The notes under the pieces are model-generated. The model saw nothing but the letters and a program-made list of their open reading frames with translations, did not search any database and was not told where the DNA came from. A program made the position numbers and the translations under genes. 36,529 nucleotides of DNA, from assembly GCA_039698075.1 (NCBI GenBank), contig JBDKTJ010000137.1, positions 1 to 36,529 on the forward strand. Reading direction: 5' to 3'. Each line of letters starts with the position of its first letter. The stretch's first letter is position 1. Of this stretch, positions 23,008 to 31,023 are shown in pieces. The DNA comes from JAJFVC01 sp039698075. Its GTDB lineage: Bacteria > Planctomycetota > Planctomycetia > Pirellulales > Thermoguttaceae.

Positions 23008-25935
23008 CTACTGCTCTTTTTCCGGCGTTGGATTTTCGGCGGCTGGCGTTGTGGGAACTTCGTCGGCCGGCTTCTGTTGATAGAACTGCAACAGATCGCC
23101 GAACGTTCGCATCGGCGCCTTGCCGGTCTTCATCTCCTCGGTGATCGGGATGACCGGCTTCGGTCGCGGCGGGCGCGGCGGACGATTTTGGTAATGCTGG
23201 CCGTGCGGCGGATGATTTTGACCTTGCCGTTGCGGCGGACGACCGCCACCCTGCGGCCGCGGTGGCCGTTGCGGTTGCTGCGGACGCGGAGGTCGTTTTT
23301 CTTGCTGCGGGGGGCGGTTGCCTTGGGATTGCGGCTTGGGACGCTCCGAGCCGGGTCGGACCATGGTCAACGACACGCGGCGACGCTCCTTGTCGATTTC
23401 CATGACCCAGACGCGAACGATGTCGCCGACCGCGACGATGTCGTGCGGATCGCGGACGAAACGGTCGGCCAGACGGCTGACGTGAACCAGCCCGCTGTCG
23501 TGCATGCCGATGTCGACGAAACAACCGAAATCGACCACGTTGAGCACTGTGCCGGTCAACTCCATGCCGGGCGACAGGTCTTCGAGCTTGATCACGCCGC
23601 GTTTGAAGACGGGGGCGGGCAGGTCTTCACGCGGGTCGCGGCCGGGTCGGGCCAACTGCGCGAGAATGTCGGAAAGGGTCAGCGTGCCGACGTCCAGTTC
23701 CTTGGCCAACGTCTCGCGGTCCACTTGGGCGATTCGCTCGGCCAGCGCGGCGGCGGTTTCTTTTTCACGCAGATCGGCGGCTGCTCCGTGCAACCGCTCC
23801 AAAACGCGATCGGCCGCCGGATAGCTTTCCGGATGGATCCAGGTGGAATCCAACGGATTGTCGCCGGCGGGAATTTTCAAGAATCCGGCCGCTTGGACGA
23901 ACGTGGCCTCGCCCAGGCCCGGCACTTCACGCAACTGCTCGCGCGAACGGAACGGTCCGTGTTCGCGGCGGAATTCGTACAGCCGCCGGGCGGTCAGTTG
24001 GTTCAAGCCGGACACGTAGCGCAACAGGGCGGGACTGGCCGTGTTCACGTCGACGCCGACATAGTTGACGCACGACTCGACCACTTCGTCCAACGACGTG
24101 CGCAGGTGCTTGGCCTTCACGTCGTGTTGGTACAGTCCGACGCCGATGCTGGCCGGATCGATTTTGACCAGCTCGCTCAGCGGGTCTTGCAGGCGGCGGC
24201 CGATCGAGATGGCCCCGCGCAGCGTGGCGTCGCAGTCGGGCAATTCTTCGCGGCCGGTGCGGCTGGTCGAATAGACGCTCGCGCCCGCCTCGTTGACGAT
24301 CACATACGCCAGCCCCTGGTCTTTCAATTCGTTTTCGATCAGGCCGGCGAAAAAGTCTTCGGCGTGACGGCAGGCGGTTCCGTTGCCGATTACGACGACC
24401 GTCAACTGATGTTGCGCGATGAGGCTCAACACCTTTTGCTTGGCCTCGTCGCTGCGGTCGGGCTTGCTGACCAGATAGATCACGTCATGGCCCAGCAGGT
24501 TGCCGAATTGATCGAGCGCGGCCAGCTTGCAGCCGCTCTTGAAACCGGGATCGACGGCCAGCAGGCGTTGGTTGTGGATCGGCGGCTGCAACAGCAGGTT
24601 GCGCAGGTTGCGGGCGAACACGCCGACCGCGTGGGTCTCGGCCCGATCGGTCAACTCGCGGCGCACCTCGCGTTCGAGACTGGGCAAAATCAGCCGCGTC
24701 AGGGCGTCGCGGGCACAGCCGCGCAGATAGTCGGCGTGCGGATGGCCGGGCGGGACCAGCAACTCGTCCAAGAGATTCATCATCGCTTGCAGGTCGGCGT
24801 CGAGCCGGACTCGCAAGACGCGGGCCCGCTCGCCGCGATTGATCGCCAACACGCGATGCGGCGGAATCTTGCGGATTTCCTCGCGGTAGTCGAAATAGTC
24901 CTGAAACGCCTTGATCCGCTTTTCCTCGATCTTCTTTTTCTTCAGCTCGCGTTTCTTTTGGGCGGCGGCCTTCGCTTTTTGACGAGCCGCCCTGCGCTGG
25001 GCTGCGATGTCGACCATCGGCGCGGGTTCCGACGGTTGTTCGGACGTCGCCGGAGCCGATTCGGTTGATTCAGCCTCGGCCACCGGCGCATCGACCGCGG
25101 GCGTTTCCACGGCGGACGGCTCGACGATCGGCGCCGACGTCGGGGGTTCGGATGCGGGCTCGACCTGCAATCGATCGACGGGCGGCTCTTGCACGACGGT
25201 CTCTTGCGCTACGACCGGCGTCGCATCGTCGGGGGTTGCTTCCATCGCGGGCGTTTGTTCCGCGACGGGCTGCGGCTCGGCGGTTTCTTTGGGTGGTTTT
25301 TCGGCGGGCGCTTGTTCGGCGGGTTTTGATTCGGGCGCGATGCGATTGCTCACCAACACGCCGGTCCGCTGCAACACCTCGCGCAGCCGTTGACGCAACT
25401 CGGCCTGCTCGCTGAATTGTTCGGCCAAGATGTGCCCGGCGCCCAACAGCGCGTCGGCGGCCGTCGGCACGTGGCGATCGGTGTTGACGAAATCGGCGGC
25501 TCGGGCGTCCAGGTCCGCCGCGGTGGGCGCGGCCTCCAAAATCTCTTGAGCCAGTTGTTCGAGTCCGCGCGAACGGGCCAGCGTGGCCAGCGTTTGCTTT
25601 TTGGGTTTGTACGGCAGGTAAAGATCTTCGAGCCGTTTGGTCGTGGTGGCCGAGAGGATTTGCTTTGAAAGCTTTTCGGTCAGCTTGCCTTGCGACTCGA
25701 TCGAGCGGAGGATCGTCTGTTTGCGATCGGCCAGCAGTCGGGTTTTGGCCAGGCGGTCCTGGATGTCGCGGATTTGCTCCTCGTCGAGCCCGCCCGTCTG
25801 ATCTTTTCGGTATCGGGTAATGAACGGGACGGTGTTGCCTTCGTCGAGCAACTCGACGACGGTTTGGATTTGCCGCAGGGGGAGATCCAGGCCACGTCCC
25901 ACTTGCCGGAGGTCGATCGTTACCGTGCTTTCCAT
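23008..25935 (-). CDS. tex: Tex-family RNA-binding transcription factor with large insert
   Basis: 975 residues, versus about 720-780 in typical Tex. The N-terminal Tex domain covers about 1-200. Residues 201-320 are a Pro/Glu/Ala/Thr-rich, presumably disordered insert, then a strongly basic helix (QRRAARQKAKAAAQKKRELKKKKIEEKR would lie at about 313-340). The core resumes with the YqgF-like domain (LLAVDPGFKSGCKLAALD, from about 457) and helix-hairpin-helix repeats (VGVDVNTASPALLRYVSGLN, about 626-690). The S1 domain follows (LSPGMELTGTVLNVVDFGCF, about 787-858). The tail from 861 is Pro/Arg/Gln/Gly-rich, and a short ordered end, MRTFGDLLQFYQ, closes the protein. Tex binds nucleic acid and affects transcription and stress survival. 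The basic helix and RGG-like tail may add RNA contacts (inference). Confidence 0.93.
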   Translation of the reverse strand: MESTVTIDLRQVGRGLDLPLRQIQTVVELLDEGNTVPFITRYRKDQTGGLDEEQIRDIQDRLAKTRLLADRKQTILRSIESQGKLTEKLSKQILSATTTKRLEDLYLPYKPKKQTLATLARSRGLEQLAQEILEAAPTAADLDARAADFVNTDRHVPTAADALLGAGHILAEQFSEQAELRQRLREVLQRTGVLVSNRIAPESKPAEQAPAEKPPKETAEPQPVAEQTPAMEATPDDATPVVAQETVVQEPPVDRLQVEPASEPPTSAPIVEPSAVETPAVDAPVAEAESTESAPATSEQPSEPAPMVDIAAQRRAARQKAKAAAQKKRELKKKKIEEKRIKAFQDYFDYREEIRKIPPHRVLAINRGERARVLRVRLDADLQAMMNLLDELLVPPGHPHADYLRGCARDALTRLILPSLEREVRRELTDRAETHAVGVFARNLRNLLLQPPIHNQRLLAVDPGFKSGCKLAALDQFGNLLGHDVIYLVSKPDRSDEAKQKVLSLIAQHQLTVVVIGNGTACRHAEDFFAGLIENELKDQGLAYVIVNEAGASVYSTSRTGREELPDCDATLRGAISIGRRLQDPLSELVKIDPASIGVGLYQHDVKAKHLRTSLDEVVESCVNYVGVDVNTASPALLRYVSGLNQLTARRLYEFRREHGPFRSREQLREVPGLGEATFVQAAGFLKIPAGDNPLDSTWIHPESYPAADRVLERLHGAAADLREKETAAALAERIAQVDRETLAKELDVGTLTLSDILAQLARPGRDPREDLPAPVFKRGVIKLEDLSPGMELTGTVLNVVDFGCFVDIGMHDSGLVHVSRLADRFVRDPHDIVAVGDIVRVWVMEIDKERRRVSLTMVRPGSERPKPQSQGNRPPQQEKRPPRPQQPQRPPRPQGGGRPPQRQGQNHPPHGQHYQNRPPRPPRPKPVIPITEEMKTGKAPMRTFGDLLQFYQQKPADEVPTTPAAENPTPEKEQ

Positions 25936-26119
25936 ATTTTACCCATTTTGCCTGATGCGGTTTCATTCAGGAAAAGAATGAATAAATCAGGCGATGCCGT
26001 GCCAGCAGTGCTGTCGGGCAAAAACCGCATTTTCCTCGAAAATGATCAAACCCGCAAGACACCCACAGCCGATACAAGAGCACACAGACAGGGTGGGCTC
26101 ATCAAGGAAGGGATTGTCC

Positions 26120-26362
26120 ATGAATGCCAGCCATCTGCGTGTGTATTACGGTCCTCAGGAAGAGGCCGGTAATTTGGCCGTCGCCGAGCATCAACGGGAG
26201 ACCGTGACGGTTCCGTTGATGGAGATCATGCCCTTGTTGGCCGATGCGGTGCAATCGCAGCGGACATGGTTGCGTGACTTTGCGGACGACGAGGTGACAA
26301 TTTCGATGGATCTTTACGAGGTTATCCTAGCTTACCAACATTACCGTCGCCCCTCGGCCTGA
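26120..26362 (+). CDS. 80-residue planctomycete-type hypothetical protein
   Basis: The ATG at 26120 is chosen because AAGGAAGGGA lies 7-15 bases upstream. The sequence NASHLRVYYGPQEEAGNLAVAEHQRETVTVPLMEIMPLLADAVQSQRTWLRDFADDEVTISMDLYEVILAYQHYRRPSA is compact and mixed alpha/beta with no membrane span or Cys. I recall close relatives only in planctomycetes, always without a function. It is transcribed away from tex and closed by the terminator at 26399, so it is an independent transcript. The strong ribosome site and terminator suggest real expression. Confidence 0.75.
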   Translation: MNASHLRVYYGPQEEAGNLAVAEHQRETVTVPLMEIMPLLADAVQSQRTWLRDFADDEVTISMDLYEVILAYQHYRRPSA

Positions 26363-26398
26363 TCGGTCGTCGGTGGCGGTAATTACCCGGAATTCTTT

Positions 26399-26435
26399 CC
26401 AGCCCGGCTCCCAGCGCCCGGGCTGGTTTTGTTTC
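26399..26435 (+). terminator. intrinsic terminator after the 80-residue gene
   Basis: CCAGCCCGG (26399-26407) pairs perfectly with CCGGGCTGG (26418-26426), loop CTCCCAGCGC, followed by TTTTGTTT. Clear rho-independent terminator on the plus strand, 37 bases after the stop. Confidence 0.88.
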
Positions 26436-26474
26436 TTGAGTCGACTTTCTTGATTTTTTGAGAATAGACCTGCT

Positions 26475-26487
26475 AAATCGCAAGCGG
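26475..26487 (+). repeat. REP-like single copy (AAATCGCAAGCGG motif)
   Basis: An exact copy of the 13-mer, continued by TTGG as in the reverse complement of the 5991-6007 copy (AAATCGCAAGCGGTTGG shared over 17 bases). It lies in the gap between the terminator at 26399 and the end of the membrane-protein gene. No inverted partner is seen nearby. Confidence 0.6.
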
Positions 26488-26534
26488 TTGGCAGCCGTGC
26501 GGTTGAGAAAGCGTGGATACCCCTCGGCTGGGCA

Positions 26535-27443
26535 TCACATCCCTCGTCCCACGTCCCCCGTCTCCGATCCCCTATTTTTTTCTGTTTTTGCCAAAAATTG
26601 CAGCAGCACGTCGGTCGGCTCTTCGGCCGGGGCGGACAGTTTGATGTCCAGCCGGGCGCCGTAGGGCCACAATTGCGATGTTTTGATTCGGGCGTCCGGG
26701 CCGTCGATTTGTTCCGCCTCCAACTCGGGCATGGCCGCGAACGGCGGACAAAACGCCACGTGGACGCCGGCCGTTCGTTGACCGGCGGCAAACCGCGCAC
26801 GCAGCCAGCCGGAGAACTGGTCCGCGCCGTCGACCGTTTGGCATCGGGTTAGCTGTTGCGTGACGTCCGAGGGCGGATTGTCCAAGGCCGTCTCGCTTTG
26901 CTCATCATAAGCCGCGGGCGGGTCGAGCGGAATCGGGACAACGGCGGCCGAGGTTGTGGAATTTTGCGTTTGCGGCGATTGTGAGACGGTTTGAGACACT
27001 TCGGCAACTTGTGCCGCCGGGTTGTGACGCTGAAGGAACCAGGCCCAAGAAAAACTTTCTTCGACGCCCAAGATCACGGCGATCAAAAACAACCCGACCG
27101 CGGCGGTTTCGGGCAGACAGACGCCGACCCACAACGCGACGACCGAGCCGGACGCCACGGCCATGACGAGCCAATCGGCCCAGGACGCGATGCGCGGGCC
27201 GTCGTGTTGGGAAGTTGAAAACCATCCAAAACGCACCGCGGCCGCGACCAGGGCGATAAGCAATCCGACGGCCAGCAGCCAGCCCGGTTCGAGCGGACGC
27301 TCGAGGGCGCCGGCCAGACGCCGCCAAAAAACCATCGCCGCGGCGGCAAACAGCAGGGCGAGCGCGGCGATGGCCGGCCCACGCGAAATCGCGACGGGCC
27401 ACCACGCCGGATCGTGCAAACGCAGCGATCGTTCGACGCTCAT
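26535..27443 (-). CDS. multi-span membrane protein, unknown function
   Basis: 302 residues from the ATG at 27443, which overlaps the thyX stop (ATGA); longer frames are shadows of thyX. Four hydrophobic segments lie in the first 135 residues (AIAALALLFAAAAMVFW; GWLLAVGLLIALVAAAVRF; WLVMAVASGSVVALWVGV; AAVGLFLIAVILGVEESFSWAWF). A Gln/Ser/Thr/Pro-rich linker follows, then a soluble C-terminal domain (SGWLRARFAAGQRTAGVHVAFCPPFAAMPELEAEQIDGPDARIKTSQLWPYGARLDIKL). Family not recognised. The last 10 or so residues (GSETGDVGRGM) look like read-through into intergenic sequence. Co-transcription with thyX is clear from the overlap, but a functional link is not evident. Confidence 0.75.
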   Translation of the reverse strand: MSVERSLRLHDPAWWPVAISRGPAIAALALLFAAAAMVFWRRLAGALERPLEPGWLLAVGLLIALVAAAVRFGWFSTSQHDGPRIASWADWLVMAVASGSVVALWVGVCLPETAAVGLFLIAVILGVEESFSWAWFLQRHNPAAQVAEVSQTVSQSPQTQNSTTSAAVVPIPLDPPAAYDEQSETALDNPPSDVTQQLTRCQTVDGADQFSGWLRARFAAGQRTAGVHVAFCPPFAAMPELEAEQIDGPDARIKTSQLWPYGARLDIKLSAPAEEPTDVLLQFLAKTEKNRGSETGDVGRGM

Positions 27444-28327
27444 GACGGTTCGGGTTCTTTCTGGAACAGGGACAAGGCCGCCAGTTTGTCGCGGCATTCG
27501 TCGCGCTCGCGGCAGCGGGTCAAATCGGCCCAAGTCGGGTCGCCGGCCGCTTGAAAATCGGATTCCGCGGCGGGCAATCGACCGGCGGCGGCCAGTCGGG
27601 CGATCACCTGACGGTCCACGCGGCTGAGTTGAATCGCCTCCAAGCGGTAATCGACGAACGCCTCCCACACCAGCGGAAACAGCGGACGGACGATTTGTTC
27701 GCCGATAGTCTGCGCGTATTGGCGAATCTCCCACTGGGCGTGCGAGTCCATCCGAAGTTGCAGAAAATGCAGCAGGTTGTGCAGGTCGGCTTTCCAATAC
27801 GCCTCGGTGTAGGTCGACAGCGGCAGGTCTTTGCGGGCCTGTTCGCGGGCCACGCCCAACGCGAGGCGATGCTCATAGGCCGCTCGGGCGTGATGCTGCA
27901 AGTCGGACTCGGCTGCGGAAAGCTCCGCGCCGGCGGTCACGTCCAAAAAGCCTTCGCTGCCCTGGCGATTCGACGCGGCCTGGTGTCGCCAACCGTCGGG
28001 CGGTGTGGTCTGTGCGGCGTCGATGGCCACAGAATATCGGGTGCTGGTTTCGTTGATCGAGGCCATCCGATGGCGAATCCATTGTCGCCAGCAGTCCATC
28101 GGGACGCGGACCAGCAGTTTCAGCTCGGCCATTTCGAACGGCGTCGTGTGCCAGTGACGCATCAGGTAGCGAATCAGCGTGCGATCGTCCGAAATGCGAC
28201 GGGTGCCGGCCGCGTAACTGACCCGAGCCGCCTCGACCACCGAACGGTCGTCGCCCATCGCGTCCACCAGGCAGACGAAACCGTCGTCGAGCACGGGAAA
28301 CTTTTTCCAGCGAAGTTGATCGAGCAT
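27440..28327 (-). CDS. thyX: flavin-dependent thymidylate synthase ThyX
   Basis: 295 residues. ThyX makes dTMP from dUMP with methylene-tetrahydrofolate and FAD. The diagnostic motif RHRxxSxNExSxRY is complete: Arg85-His-Arg-Met-Ala-Ser90-Ile-Asn92-Glu93-Thr-Ser95-Thr-Arg97-Tyr98. WHTTPFEMAELKLLVRVPM and the C-terminal LRMDSHAQWEIRQYAQ, with its catalytic-region residues, also fit. Length is at the upper end of the family. It is the first gene of a two-gene unit with the membrane protein. Confidence 0.95.
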   Translation of the reverse strand: MLDQLRWKKFPVLDDGFVCLVDAMGDDRSVVEAARVSYAAGTRRISDDRTLIRYLMRHWHTTPFEMAELKLLVRVPMDCWRQWIRHRMASINETSTRYSVAIDAAQTTPPDGWRHQAASNRQGSEGFLDVTAGAELSAAESDLQHHARAAYEHRLALGVAREQARKDLPLSTYTEAYWKADLHNLLHFLQLRMDSHAQWEIRQYAQTIGEQIVRPLFPLVWEAFVDYRLEAIQLSRVDRQVIARLAAAGRLPAAESDFQAAGDPTWADLTRCRERDECRDKLAALSLFQKEPEPS

Positions 28328-28380
28328 GAAGCGAGGGGGAGAGATCAGGGGCTAGGGATCGGGGACTAGGGACTAGAGAC
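28328..28380. repeat. purine-rich low-complexity tract upstream of thyX
   Basis: The tract is mostly G and A with repeated GGGGACTAGGGACTAG-like steps (about 28343-28376). Similar purine or pyrimidine runs occur at the end of hflX (about 7570-7615) and inside uvrA (about 19799-19836, as pyrimidines). It lies between thyX and the 87-residue gene on the minus strand. Confidence 0.5.
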
Positions 28381-28388
28381 TCGCCGCT

Positions 28389-28649
28389 TTATTGTTTTTC
28401 CAGCAGTTTTTTCAATAGGTTGGCTATCAGCGTCGGGTTTTCTTGCTGGACCAGATGCCGAATCTGATCTTTGGGGACTTTGAGTTTCTCTAGAATTTCG
28501 GCCACCCGTTTCCATAGCCGGGCTCTGGCTTTGCCTTCGGCTAAAAAGAGGTCGGTGACCAGTTCGCCCAACCGTTGGAGCATGATCTCGTCACGGTTCT
28601 TGTAGTAACTGCGAATGATGCGGTCTTGGTAGGATGATCGATTTTGCAT
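28389..28649 (-). CDS. small basic planctomycete-type hypothetical protein
   Basis: 86 residues from the ATG at 28649; an ATG three codons upstream (28658) is equally possible, and neither has a clear ribosome site. The sequence QNRSSYQDRIIRSYYKNRDEIMLQRLGELVTDLFLAEGKARARLWKRVAEILEKLKVPKDQIRHLVQQENPTLIANLLKKLLEKQ is almost all helix and rich in Arg and Lys, with no membrane span. I recall relatives as short conserved planctomycete hypotheticals. An RNA- or DNA-binding role is possible from the charge, but unproven. It lies upstream of thyX on the same strand and divergent from murJ. Confidence 0.72.
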   Translation of the reverse strand: MQNRSSYQDRIIRSYYKNRDEIMLQRLGELVTDLFLAEGKARARLWKRVAEILEKLKVPKDQIRHLVQQENPTLIANLLKKLLEKQ

Positions 28650-28680
28650 AAACGACATTATGAAGGCGAAAGGCGAAATG

Positions 28681-28754
28681 GGGAATGGGGGAGCCCTTTG
28701 GTTTCCACATTCCCGCCGTCGACGCTAGGAGAGCCCTTCGGTTTCCGCGTTCCC
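28681..28754. repeat. direct repeat with hairpin between the small gene and murJ
   Basis: 28691-28714 and 28731-28754 are direct copies 40 bases apart that match at about 21 of 24 positions (GAGCCCTTYGGTTTCCRC.. type). GGGAATG (28681-28687) and CATTCCC (28708-28714) can pair around the first copy. It sits in the divergent promoter region of murJ. Confidence 0.6.
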
Positions 28755-28783
28755 CCTTCCGTCGTCCGCCTTTTCGGCTTACC

Positions 28784-30412
28784 ATGGGCCCCATGCCTGC
28801 TGCGTCGAAACGCCATCCTTTGATTGCCGGAACGGTCGTGACCAGTCTCGGGACGTTGGCTTCCCGGGTGCTGGGCATGATTCGCACGATCGTGACGGCG
28901 GCATTGTTTGGACTAGCCGGGCGGGGGGTGGCCGACGCCTTTCTCTTCGCTTTTCGCATTCCCAACCTGTTTCGTCAGTTGTTTGGCGAAGGCGCCCTGA
29001 CGGCGAGCTATCTGCCTGTGCTGACCACGCAACTGGACGCCGATCCGCGCGTCGCCCGACAATTGGCCAGCGTCGTGATCGCGCTGCTGGGCGCACTGCT
29101 GGCCGGCGTGGTTTTGGTGGGTGAGGTGTTGTTGTGGGTAATTTGGGCGCTATGGGGTGATCGGTCGGGGGTGACGCTCTTGGTCGGTTTGTCGGCCGTG
29201 ATGCTGCCCTATTTGATGCTGATTTGCGTGGCGGCCCAATTGAGCACGATGTTGTATGCCGCGCGGCATTTTGCGGTGCCAGCCTTGGCGCCGACGATGT
29301 TGAATGTGGTTTGGCTGTTGGCGGCGCTGGTGGCGTGGGTCTGGTTTTCGGGCAATCAGGTGGCTCAGGCCTACGTGTTGGCCGTCGGGGTGTTGGTGGC
29401 CGGCGTGGCGCAGGTGGCGGTGCAATGGCCGGCGCTTCGGCGGCTTGGCTATCGGTTTGATTTCAATTGGACGGCGGCCCGATCCGGGTTGAAGCAGATC
29501 GGGCGCAATTTCGTGCCGATGCTGATCGGCATGGCGGTGACGCAGATCAACACGTTCAACGACAGTCTGATTGCGTGGGGGCTGGCTCGGGCGGCGGACG
29601 GGCCGGAGTTCGTGCCTTGGCTTGGCGGCGCGGTGCGTTATCCGATGCATCAGGGGGCGGTGGCGGCCATCTTTTACGGCGATCAGTTGAGCGAGTTTCC
29701 GCTGGGGATCGTGGGCATGGCCGTGGCCGTGGCGATTTTTCCGCTGTTGAGTCAACATGCGGCCCGGGGCGATCGGATTCAATTGGGCGGCGACATGACC
29801 CTTGGGCTTCGGTTGGTTTTTTGTTTGGCGTTGCCGGCGGGCGTTGGGCTGATTTTGCTGGCCGAGCCGATCGCCCGGCTGCTGCTTCAGCACGGCTATT
29901 TCAATGCGGAGGACACGGCGCGGACCGCGACGATGATCGCCTGGTATGCCTCGGGCGTGTGGGCGTATTGTGCGTCGCAGGTGGTCGTGCGTGGGTTTTA
30001 CGCCGTGTACGATTGCATGACGCCGGTTCGGGTCGCGGCGTGGATGGTCGGCATGAATCTGGTGTTGAACTTAACGTTGATCTGGCCGATGGCCGAAGCG
30101 GGCTTGGCGGCGTCCACGGCCCTGGCCGCGGCTGTGCAGACGTTGGTGTTGATGGCCGTTTTTTCGAGGCGTCACGCGCGGCTGGGGTGGCGCGAGCTGG
30201 CGGCCAACGTGGTTCGCTCCGCGTTGGCCACGGCGGCGATGGCTGCGGCGGTTTCTTGGACCCTTGGGCGTTTTCCCGCCAGCGGACGGCTTGTGGACCA
30301 GGCGATTCAGGTTGGCGCGCCGGTGCTGGTCGGCGCGGCGGTTTATTGCGGCGCGTACCGGTTGCTTGGCGGACGCGAGTTGGGTATGTTGCTGCATGGA
30401 AGGGTTTCTTGA
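28784..30412 (+). CDS. murJ: lipid II flippase MurJ/MviN homologue
   Basis: 542 residues from the ATG at 28784 (an ATG at 28793 is possible). It is a MOP-superfamily membrane protein with about 13-14 hydrophobic segments. The MurJ signature VVTSLGTLASRVLGMIRTIVTAALFG and the stretch ADAFLFAFRIPNLFRQLFGEGALTASYLPVL are plain; RNFVPMLIGMAVTQINTFNDSLIA, FYGDQLSEFPLGIVGMAVAVAIFPLLSQHAA and VVRGFYAVYDCMTPVRVA follow. MurJ exports lipid II for peptidoglycan. That is notable because planctomycetes were long thought to lack peptidoglycan, a view since revised. No cell-wall gene is adjacent. The ORF upstream of 28784 runs through the repeats and is not coding. Confidence 0.93.
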   Translation: MGPMPAASKRHPLIAGTVVTSLGTLASRVLGMIRTIVTAALFGLAGRGVADAFLFAFRIPNLFRQLFGEGALTASYLPVLTTQLDADPRVARQLASVVIALLGALLAGVVLVGEVLLWVIWALWGDRSGVTLLVGLSAVMLPYLMLICVAAQLSTMLYAARHFAVPALAPTMLNVVWLLAALVAWVWFSGNQVAQAYVLAVGVLVAGVAQVAVQWPALRRLGYRFDFNWTAARSGLKQIGRNFVPMLIGMAVTQINTFNDSLIAWGLARAADGPEFVPWLGGAVRYPMHQGAVAAIFYGDQLSEFPLGIVGMAVAVAIFPLLSQHAARGDRIQLGGDMTLGLRLVFCLALPAGVGLILLAEPIARLLLQHGYFNAEDTARTATMIAWYASGVWAYCASQVVVRGFYAVYDCMTPVRVAAWMVGMNLVLNLTLIWPMAEAGLAASTALAAAVQTLVLMAVFSRRHARLGWRELAANVVRSALATAAMAAAVSWTLGRFPASGRLVDQAIQVGAPVLVGAAVYCGAYRLLGGRELGMLLHGRVS

Positions 30413-30427
30413 TCTTCACCAAAGTAG

Positions 30428-30594
30428 TGTAGTGTCTTGTAAATGATGGCATTTATTGTGCACAATTTAGAGAGAATGGGTGCCATGCCCACGCTTGTCG
30501 TGGGCATGAAGAGACGACAAACATGCTTGCTGTCTCGCTGCGCTCGCTTAGCAAGCATGGCACCCATAGATCACTATTTGTGTGAGACACTACA
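30428..30594. repeat. nested inverted-repeat element, about 167 bp, MITE-like
   Basis: The ends are TGTAGTGTCT (30428-30437) and AGACACTACA (30585-30594), exact inverted copies. Inside, TGGGTGCCATGC (30477-30488) pairs with GCATGGCACCCA (30555-30566). Within that lie two separate hairpins: CATGCCCACG/CGTGGGCATG with loop CTTGT (30484-30508) and CATGCTTGCT/AGCAAGCATG (30522-30559). No coding capacity. The left end is 16 bases after the murJ stop. Confidence 0.75.
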
Positions 30595-30628
30595 GTAGTT
30601 TCTTTGTGGAAAGGAACCATAACGGCGT

Positions 30629-30660
30629 CATGCCCACGCTTGTCGTGGGCATGGCACCCA
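30629..30660. repeat. second copy of the CATGCCCACG hairpin
   Basis: 30629-30653 repeats the 25-base hairpin of 30484-30508 exactly and in the same orientation. It is followed by GCACCCA (30654-30660), the same flank that borders the right inner arm of the neighbouring element. It lies 32 bases before the P-II gene start. Confidence 0.75.
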
Positions 30661-30692
30661 ACTTTTCCGCGCTGATTTGAGGATCCATCGTC

Positions 30693-31013
30693 GTGAAACA
30701 GATCGTCGCCGTGGTGAAGCCGTATCTGGTCGAAAAAGTGCTCGAGGCGTTGAAATATTCGCCGATCGAGGCCTGCGGCGTTTGCGAGGTGAAGGGCTAC
30801 GGGCGGCAGAAAAGCTATCTCGACGAATATCGCGGCAGCGAATACTCGATGGCCTATTTACCGAAGGTCGAGATCACGCTTTGGGTCGAGGACCCGCGCG
30901 TCGACGAGGTGGCCCGAACGATCGTCGAGGTGGCGAGGACAGGCCGGATGGGCGACGGCAAGATTTTTATTTTGCCCACGTTCGGCGAGCCGCCCGGCGT
31001 TGAGAATGAATGA
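30693..31013 (+). CDS. P-II family signal protein, variant C-terminus
   Basis: 106 residues from the GTG at 30693; GAGGA (30679-30683) precedes it. P-II proteins sense 2-oxoglutarate and ATP/ADP and control nitrogen metabolism. The T-loop is present: GYGRQKSYLDEYRGSEYSMAYLPK has Tyr51, the uridylylation site of classical GlnB, and Gln39. The B-loop TGRMGDGKIFIL is canonical. After it the classical VARVIRIRTGE (C-loop arginines) is missing, and the protein ends in PTFGEPPGVENE. So nucleotide contacts from the C-loop are altered. No amtB, glnA or glnD is adjacent. GlnB versus a divergent P-II-like regulator is undecided. Confidence 0.88.
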   Translation: MKQIVAVVKPYLVEKVLEALKYSPIEACGVCEVKGYGRQKSYLDEYRGSEYSMAYLPKVEITLWVEDPRVDEVARTIVEVARTGRMGDGKIFILPTFGEPPGVENE

Positions 31014-31023
31014 GCGGCTTGCC

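Noticed and set aside
23077..25068. 663-residue open frame on the plus strand
   Set aside because: Antisense to tex; the minus-strand Tex domains are unmistakable.
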